From an uncultured Kineosporia sp. (GTDB lineage: Bacteria > Actinomycetota > Actinomycetes > Actinomycetales > Kineosporiaceae): DNA of 10,032 nt. Location of the stretch: the NCBI GenBank assembly GCA_937859855.1, contig CALMAR010000139.1, positions 1 through 10,032 on the forward strand, read 5' to 3'. The notes beneath the pieces are model-generated. The model had not been told where the DNA came from. It did no database searches and was given only the letters and a program-made list of their open reading frames with translations. The position numbers and the translations under genes were made by a program. Each line of letters begins with the position of its first letter. Within the stretch, counting starts at the first letter, position 1. Below, in pieces: positions 5,915-10,032 of the stretch.

Positions 5915-5950
5915 TCGGCGGTCCCGCACGGGGGATGACGGGACCGCCGA
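5915..5950 (-). terminator. Perfect 12-bp hairpin after the 57-aa gene
   Basis: Arms TCGGCGGTCCCG (5915-5926) and CGGGACCGCCGA (5939-5950) are perfectly complementary around a 12-nt loop. The hairpin starts 1 nt after the TGA of the 57-aa gene and ends just before the regulated promoter. No T tract follows on the minus strand, but many actinobacterial terminators lack one. It probably insulates the cassette promoter from upstream transcription. Confidence 0.65.
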
Positions 5951-5951
5951 G

Positions 5952-6125
5952 TCAGCGGGGAACCGGGATACCCCGGTCGTGCTTCACGCAACACGTCCGA
6001 TCCGCGGCGATCACGAACCCCCGGTCACAGCGCACCGGACCGGCCGCGGTCGCCTCGTCCGGGTCGTCGAACTCGTCGACACGCTCCCCGAACCGGTCGT
6101 TCCGGTGCCCGACGATCGTCGCCAT
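5952..6125 (-). CDS. 57-aa orphan protein with clustered Cys/His
   Basis: A short open frame from ATG 6125 to TGA 5952. The protein starts MATIVGHRNDRFGERVDEFD and ends RTCCVKHDRGIPVPR. Codon third positions are strongly G/C, as in the neighbouring genes. Three Cys (33, 45, 46) and His49 near the C-terminus could bind a metal, but no known zinc-ribbon spacing is present. A perfect terminator-like hairpin follows its stop codon immediately, which supports a real gene end. There is no good Shine-Dalgarno; a weak promoter at 6133-6161 would place transcription start near the ATG. The family is not recognised and no function can be offered. Confidence 0.55.
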   Translation of the reverse strand: MATIVGHRNDRFGERVDEFDDPDEATAAGPVRCDRGFVIAADRTCCVKHDRGIPVPR

Positions 6126-6132
6126 AGCACCA

Positions 6133-6161
6133 ATTGTCCCATGTGGATAACCGGCGGTCTA
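6133..6161 (-). promoter_or_regulatory. Weak promoter candidate upstream of the 57-aa gene
   Basis: On the minus strand TAGACC (6161-6156) and GACAAT (6138-6133) are 17 nt apart, each matching four of six consensus positions. The ATG at 6125 lies 7 nt past the -10, so this too would give a leaderless transcript. The match is weak and could be chance. Confidence 0.3.
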
Positions 6162-6180
6162 GGCGATAGAACCATGAGTT

Positions 6181-6207
6181 AGGTCAGCTCAAGCCGGCCG
6201 CTGACCT
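6181..6207 (-). terminator. Hairpin at the end of the terminase operon
   Basis: Arms AGGTCAGC (6181-6188) and GCTGACCT (6200-6207) pair over 8 bp around an 11-nt loop. The hairpin overlaps the last codons and the stop of the 53-aa zinc-ribbon gene. No T tract follows on the minus strand. It may end or attenuate the upstream transcript. Confidence 0.4.
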
Positions 6208-6350
6208 GCCGGAATCCACCCAGCGCACGCTTCCAGTTGTTCGGCTGTGATCTCGAACCAGAGACAGGAGCGGGGACACCTGTAGGCGTCCATGAGCATG
6301 GACCAGGCCATCGGCCGGCCGCATTCCGAGCAGTAGATCATCGCGCTCAC
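6189..6350 (-). CDS. Small zinc-ribbon protein
   Basis: 53 aa from GTG 6350, overlapping the terminase TGA as GTGA; an ATG at 6341 would remove three residues. A longer frame to 6449 only shadows the terminase. The sequence shows two metal-binding knuckles, YCSECGRPM (Cys7, Cys10) and YRCPRSCLWF (Cys25, Cys29), followed by a helix EITAEQLEACAGW. This is a treble-clef or zinc-ribbon type arrangement, CxxC then CxxxC. Such mini-proteins are common in actinophages and usually have no assigned role. Coupling to the large terminase suggests co-production with it, but no direct link is shown. A hairpin covers its 3' end. Confidence 0.65.
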   Translation of the reverse strand: MSAMIYCSECGRPMAWSMLMDAYRCPRSCLWFEITAEQLEACAGWIPAGQRPA

Positions 6351-7885
6351 CACTCTTGGCGCATCGGGTCGGCGATCGCGACGTCCAGGCCCATGTCGGC
6401 CGGGCGTTCCGGCGGCCGGGTCCGGGGCGGCGCCGACGGAGGCACCCATTCCTCGAACCGGGTGTTCTCCGCGTACGCGAGGTTGTCGACGAAGTCGTCG
6501 TGCCGGCCGTTCGGGAACTGGTCAACCTCCCGCACGATCACATCAAGCAGCCGGTGCCGGGCCGGGAACCAGACATGCGCCCGGTCAACCGCTTTCGCCG
6601 CCAACGTTGCCCGCAACTCCTTCGACCGGTCGGCGATCACATCCTCCACCGGCAGCCCTTCCCGGACCGCCGCCCGCACCAGCTCAGTCGATTTCAGGTT
6701 CGGCTCGACCTTCACCCGCGACAGCTGCCACCGTTGGACGAGGGGCCGGACGACGTCGATCTGCTTGTGCGGCGGGAGCCGGTCCCGGACCACATCGAGG
6801 AGGACGAGGGAGCCGTCGGGGGGGACGGCCCACGCGCACGCGACGGTGAAGTCCGCGCTCGTGGCTGTGCTGGTGGCGGTGTCGACGGTCCCGAACCGGA
6901 AACACGACTGCAGCGGCCAGATCGTCTGACCGCATGCGATGCCCTCACCGCGTTCGTCGCGGCCCGGGAGCCAGTACTGCAGCTTCGTGACGTCGAACAC
7001 CGACCCGCCCGGCGGGCGGGGGTTGCCCTGATACAGCGGCTCCCATTCCTCGCCGGCGTCGACCTTCCGTTTCGCCCACTGCTCCAGCGTCCGGCCGCGG
7101 GCGGACTGCATGAACTCGCCCCACTCCCGGTCCAGCGGGTCCGGGGTAAGCACCTCCGGGTCGGCCTGCGCTGGAATGTGGACGAGCCGCCACACGCCGG
7201 GCTGCTCGTCCATCAGCCGGCCCGCGAGGTCGGCGTGATGCCATCGGGTGAGCACCAGGATCACCGGGGCGCCCGGCGCGAGACGCGACGACGCCGACCC
7301 TTCCCACCAGTCCCACACGTCATCCGATACGACCTTCGACTCGGCCTCTTTCCGGCCCTTCACCGGGTCGTCGATGACCAGCCAATCCACCGGTCGGCCC
7401 ACCAGTGAACCGCCGACACCGGCCGTGTACACGCCGCCCTCCGACGCCGACAACTCCCACTCGTCGGCTGCCCGCTGGTCGGCGGCCATGCGGAGGCCGA
7501 GGTCGAGCATGCCGCCCTGCCCGGCGTGACTGGTGATGTCGTTGCGGATGCGGCGGCCCCACCTGCGGGCGAGCCGGTCAGCGTAGGACGTGATCGCGCA
7601 GCGGCGGGCCGGGTCCCGTTGCAGCGCCCACGTCGTGCAGTACCGGGTGACCAGCGTCGACTTTCCCTCCTGCGGGGGCATCACGATGATCAGCCGCGCG
7701 TCCAGCGTCGACTCAGCCCACACGAGGGCGTCGTTGATCAACTCAAGGGCGGGGGTGCGGCGGAACCGGGCGTCGAGCGCGCACGCCAGATCGAGCGGGG
7801 TCGGGAACGACCGGGTGCCCTGCCCGTCCGGTGGGATGCCGAGGCCGCGGCGGAACGCCGCCATCGGGTCCGCAGTGATCGTCAT
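6347..7885 (-). CDS. terL: Terminase large subunit (packaging ATPase and nuclease)
   Basis: 512 aa from ATG 7885, overlapping the upstream TGA as ATGA. The longer frame to 8146 shadows the upstream genes. It docks on the portal, translocates DNA into the prohead with ATP and cuts the concatemer. ATPase part: Walker A-like MPPQEGKST (69-77), Walker B WLVIDDP (168-174) with the catalytic acidic residue at the end, and a coupling motif VLTRWHHADL (211-220). Nuclease part (RNase H-like): FGTVDTA with Asp335, VKVEPN with Glu394, and HDDFVDNLAYA (462-472) supplying the last acidic residue. Length is normal for the family and all key residues are present, so it should be active. The C-terminus ends in a Pro/Arg-rich tail that is probably flexible. 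Confidence 0.95.
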   Translation of the reverse strand: MTITADPMAAFRRGLGIPPDGQGTRSFPTPLDLACALDARFRRTPALELINDALVWAESTLDARLIIVMPPQEGKSTLVTRYCTTWALQRDPARRCAITSYADRLARRWGRRIRNDITSHAGQGGMLDLGLRMAADQRAADEWELSASEGGVYTAGVGGSLVGRPVDWLVIDDPVKGRKEAESKVVSDDVWDWWEGSASSRLAPGAPVILVLTRWHHADLAGRLMDEQPGVWRLVHIPAQADPEVLTPDPLDREWGEFMQSARGRTLEQWAKRKVDAGEEWEPLYQGNPRPPGGSVFDVTKLQYWLPGRDERGEGIACGQTIWPLQSCFRFGTVDTATSTATSADFTVACAWAVPPDGSLVLLDVVRDRLPPHKQIDVVRPLVQRWQLSRVKVEPNLKSTELVRAAVREGLPVEDVIADRSKELRATLAAKAVDRAHVWFPARHRLLDVIVREVDQFPNGRHDDFVDNLAYAENTRFEEWVPPSAPPRTRPPERPADMGLDVAIADPMRQEW

Positions 7886-8070
7886 CGGCGCGGCCCGCGG
7901 TTCTGGACGATGCGGATGATCCGCGCGACCTCCGGGTGCCGGTATTGGCGGGCGCAGCAGCCCCGGTGCGTCCAACGCCAATGGATGACGTCGTGGACGT
8001 GGCAGTACTTGCGCCAGTCGTGCTCGGACAGCCACCACGACCACCACGCGGCCAGGTATCGGGGCGTCAT
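7882..8070 (-). CDS. Tiny Trp/His/Cys-rich protein between the terminase subunits
   Basis: 62 aa; ATG 8070 overlaps the upstream TGA as ATGA, and its own TGA overlaps the terL ATG the same way. The sequence is unusually aromatic and metal-ligand rich: WWSWWLSEHDWRKYCHVHD then HWRWTHRGCCARQYRH. Ligand candidates are Cys23, His24, His26, His30, His35, Cys38, Cys39 and His45. It ends in a basic tail (RIIRIVQNRGPRR). The family is not recognised; it may be a small zinc-binding nucleic-acid protein. Its frame is fixed by ATGA junctions on both sides, which is the best evidence that it is a real gene. A role in packaging is possible from position only. Confidence 0.6.
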   Translation of the reverse strand: MTPRYLAAWWSWWLSEHDWRKYCHVHDVIHWRWTHRGCCARQYRHPEVARIIRIVQNRGPRR

Positions 8071-8723
8071 CCCGTCGCCTGCTGGCCACCGTGGAGGATC
8101 TGGAACCGGTGCTGAGCCTTCCCGAACAGGTCATCCCGCGCCGCACCCGTCAGCGCCAGGTCGTCGGCCAGGCCGGCGATGAGCTGGCCGAACTGCTCCG
8201 CCTGCGCCTCCACGGCTTTCACGATCCGCTCCTGCACCCCGGCAGCGAGCGCAGCCGACGCCACCTTCACCAGGTGGGAGCGTTCGGCCTGCCACAGCTT
8301 CAGCCACTCGTGCACGCCGGGCCCGGCCTCGGTGACCGTGGTCAGGCCGTGCTCAGCCGAGTCGGTCCGCTTGATCGATCGGGTGCCGCGGATCAGGTTG
8401 TCGGCGCTGTCGCCCATCACCCGCTGGACTTGCGCGTCGAGCCACGCCACCACGCCCGCCGTCCGGCGTACCTCCCCTAGCAGCGCCTCACCGGGGTCGA
8501 CGTCGACGGGGAGCGCCCACCGGGCCACCGCTGACGCCGCCTCCATCTCCCGCACCCGGTCCGCCGCTTTCGCCTTCACCTGCGGCGCCGCGCCTCCGTG
8601 GGAATCGCAGACGGGTGACCCGGCCCGCGGGTTCGCACCGCAGGGACGGAGCGGGACGACGTGTTTCTTGTGGCCGGCGCACTTCTTGTGGACCTGCCCG
8701 CAGTCCCCGCAGACGTCACCCAT
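8067..8723 (-). CDS. Terminase small subunit-like protein with N-terminal zinc fingers
   Basis: 218 aa from ATG 8723, 4 nt after the methyltransferase stop; a GTG at 8747 would add 8 residues and overlap that gene by 20 nt. Residues 5-18 (CGDCGQVHKKCAGH) form one CxxC...CxxH site. Residues 28-42 (Cys28, Cys39, His42) form a second, leading into SHGGAAPQVKAKAADRV. The HGG-A-P-V-KA motif is well known in phage proteins encoded just before the large terminase. The remainder is helical: LLGEVRRTAGVVAWLDAQV (81-99), HEWLKLWQAERSHLVKVASA and AGVQERIVKAVEAQAEQFGQ. This is the typical pattern of actinophage TerS-like proteins that recognise packaging DNA and load the large subunit. The function rests on motif and position; some relatives are annotated only as hypothetical. 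Confidence 0.75.
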   Translation of the reverse strand: MGDVCGDCGQVHKKCAGHKKHVVPLRPCGANPRAGSPVCDSHGGAAPQVKAKAADRVREMEAASAVARWALPVDVDPGEALLGEVRRTAGVVAWLDAQVQRVMGDSADNLIRGTRSIKRTDSAEHGLTTVTEAGPGVHEWLKLWQAERSHLVKVASAALAAGVQERIVKAVEAQAEQFGQLIAGLADDLALTGAARDDLFGKAQHRFQILHGGQQATG

Positions 8724-8727
8724 GAGG

Positions 8728-9990
8728 TCAGGCCACCGCGCCAGCACCTATGAGGTCCACCGGTTCCCCGTTCAGCAGCGGGACACCGCCCGTCTCCCGT
8801 TGCCAGCGCCGGGCGATCACGTCGCAATAGCCGGGTTCCATCTCCATCAGGACCGCGATTCGCCCGGTTCTCTCGCAAGCGATCAGCGTGGACCCGGATC
8901 CGCCGAACAAGTCCGCGACGGCCTGCCCTTCGTCGGTGGAGTTCTGGACGAGTTCCATGAGCAGGGGGTCGACGGGCTTCGCGGCGTTGTGCTGTCGTTC
9001 GGCACCAGCAACGCGGTTGGCCCTGATCACGTTCGGCCGGAGCACGGTCCTGATACCTGTCTCTCGACCGCTTTTCAGCGACTTGGGTGGAGGAAGGCGC
9101 ATGGTGAAGGCGATGAGCTCGTGTGTCTGGGCGTAGGTGTTTCCCAGCCCGCCGCCCTTGTCCCAGACGATCATGTTCTTTGTAGTGAGTCCCGCTCGGC
9201 GGGTGCCTTCCCACATTGCGGCCCAAGACCGCCAGTCGGTGAACATGTAGGCGTGGCCGAACTCGGGGATCAGCCCGGCGATGACCCGGCCCAGGTTCTC
9301 GAAGAACGGACGGACCATCTTGTCGTCGGCGATGTCTGCGCCGATGCCGGTGGATGAGCCGTAGATCGCATAGGGCGGGTCGGTCACAACAGCCGCGACC
9401 TTGATGCCCTCCGTGAGTGCGGCAACGTCAGCCGGGTCGAACGAGTCGCCGCAGCGGACCCGGTGAGTGCCGAGGACCCACGTGTCGCCCGTCTTGGTGA
9501 TCGGCCGAGCGGGCGGGGCGTCCTCCTGTGCTGGGGTGTCGTCTTGCTCAGCCGGGGGCTGCCAGTTGTGGGGGTTCTCGCTGCCCACTCGGTCGAGTAG
9601 TTCGGCGTACAGGTCGTTGTCGTAGCCGGTGCCGTCGAGCCCGCCGTCGGCGTTCGCCGCGTCGAGCAGGGCGAGCAGCGCTTCGTCGTCGTAGCCTGCG
9701 CGGGCGCCGATCGCGTTGTCGGCGAGGATGATGCGGCGTGCTTCAGCGTCCGACGCTTCGATGACCTCAACCCGGACCGTGGTCGTTCCGATCTCAGCGG
9801 CGGCTTCGTTCGTGCCGTGTCCGGCGAGCAGTTGCAGGGTGCCGTCTTCAAGTTTGCGGGCGACGACGCTGCGGAACTGGCCGTTGCGGGTGAGAGAGCC
9901 GCGCAGGGCGGGTAGGTCGTGCAGTTTCGCGTTCTCAGGGTGGCCGGCGAGCTGTCCGGGTGGGACATCAACGGTTTCGAGGTAGCGCAC
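8728..9990 (-). CDS. ParB-like nuclease domain fused to DNA methyltransferase (N6-A or N4-C)
   Basis: 420 aa from GTG 9990, the start that puts the ParB fold at the N-terminus; the frame stays open to the window edge. Residues 1-115 are ParB-like: VPPGQLAGHPENAKLHD, SLTRNGQFRSVVA, LLAGHGTNEAAAEIG and IILADNAIGARAGYDDEAL. GHGT replaces the Arg of chromosomal ParB (GxxR), as is usual in such fusions, so CTP-switch partitioning is unlikely. Residues 145-165 are a Pro/Glu linker. The methyltransferase starts near 165 (TGDTWVLGTHRVRCGDSFD), with catalytic DPPY (204-207) ahead of the S-adenosylmethionine motif DLFGGSGST (360-368), the order of beta-class enzymes such as CcrM. HNAAKPVDPLL lies between. 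No restriction enzyme is beside it, so it is likely an orphan that modifies phage or host DNA, perhaps against host restriction. Confidence 0.9.
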   Translation of the reverse strand: MRYLETVDVPPGQLAGHPENAKLHDLPALRGSLTRNGQFRSVVARKLEDGTLQLLAGHGTNEAAAEIGTTTVRVEVIEASDAEARRIILADNAIGARAGYDDEALLALLDAANADGGLDGTGYDNDLYAELLDRVGSENPHNWQPPAEQDDTPAQEDAPPARPITKTGDTWVLGTHRVRCGDSFDPADVAALTEGIKVAAVVTDPPYAIYGSSTGIGADIADDKMVRPFFENLGRVIAGLIPEFGHAYMFTDWRSWAAMWEGTRRAGLTTKNMIVWDKGGGLGNTYAQTHELIAFTMRLPPPKSLKSGRETGIRTVLRPNVIRANRVAGAERQHNAAKPVDPLLMELVQNSTDEGQAVADLFGGSGSTLIACERTGRIAVLMEMEPGYCDVIARRWQRETGGVPLLNGEPVDLIGAGAVA

Positions 9991-9994
9991 CTGG

Positions 9995-10032
9995 TCAGGA
10001 TGCCATCGGGCGACGTTCGTCGTGCACAGGAC
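9995..10032 (-). CDS. Possible 3' tail of an upstream gene at the window edge
   Basis: One frame reads PVHDERRPMAS and stops at TGA 9997-9995, 4 nt before the GTG of the methyltransferase. The spacing mirrors other gene junctions here. Only 11 codons are visible, so neither gene reality nor function can be judged. Confidence 0.25.
   Translation of the reverse strand, partial: PVHDERRPMAS

Noticed and set aside
6347..8146. 599-aa version of the large terminase
   Set aside because: The extra 87 N-terminal residues shadow the upstream small genes, and the ATG at 7885 has an ATGA junction and the normal family start.
1..10032. tRNA genes, CRISPR arrays, insertion sequences or attachment sites
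   Set aside because: I saw no cloverleaf-like segment, regularly spaced repeats, transposase or terminal inverted repeats in the window.

Overview
This 10 kb window is very GC-rich with strong G/C preference at third codon positions, which points to an actinobacterial host. All supported genes lie on the minus strand and form the packaging and head-assembly block of a tailed phage or prophage. The head genes are of the Mu type: a DUF935 portal, a MuF domain and a gpI-like protease/scaffold. No integrase, tail or chromosomal gene is visible, so free phage and prophage cannot be told apart here.

Reading in the direction of transcription (right to left): a possible gene tail at the window edge; a ParB-domain/DNA methyltransferase fusion (8728-9990); a zinc-finger terminase small-subunit-like protein (8067-8723); a tiny Cys/His/Trp-rich protein (7882-8070); the large terminase (6347-7885); and a 53-aa zinc-ribbon protein (6189-6350). 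These genes are joined by 4-nt overlaps or a 4-nt gap and read as one translationally coupled unit.

A region of about 1.5 kb (4712-6207) then interrupts the usual terminase-to-portal order. It holds a 57-aa orphan (5952-6125), a perfect 12-bp terminator-like hairpin (5915-5950), and a sigma-70-type promoter lying inside two similar 15-bp inverted repeats. That promoter would start transcription at or within 2 nt of the next ATG, giving a leaderless mRNA. It drives a coupled three-gene cassette: an 86-aa unknown, a 210-aa HTH protein and a 72-aa HicA-like protein lacking the usual histidine. A second hairpin (4712-4746) closes it. The architecture is that of a self-contained, probably autoregulated 'moron' and is the most interesting part of the window.

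The head block resumes with a portal-MuF fusion (2485-4611, perfect AGGAGG ribosome-binding site), a 140-aa conserved phage hypothetical, a two-helix membrane protein, and a gpI-like capsid protease/scaffold (148-1704). The last has a well-formed internal ribosome-binding site and start for a separate scaffold product (148-672). The 5' end of a capsid decoration-like protein runs off the left edge. Most junctions here are TGATG or GTGA, so the head proteins are also translationally coupled. No gene-free stretch exceeds about 150 bp.
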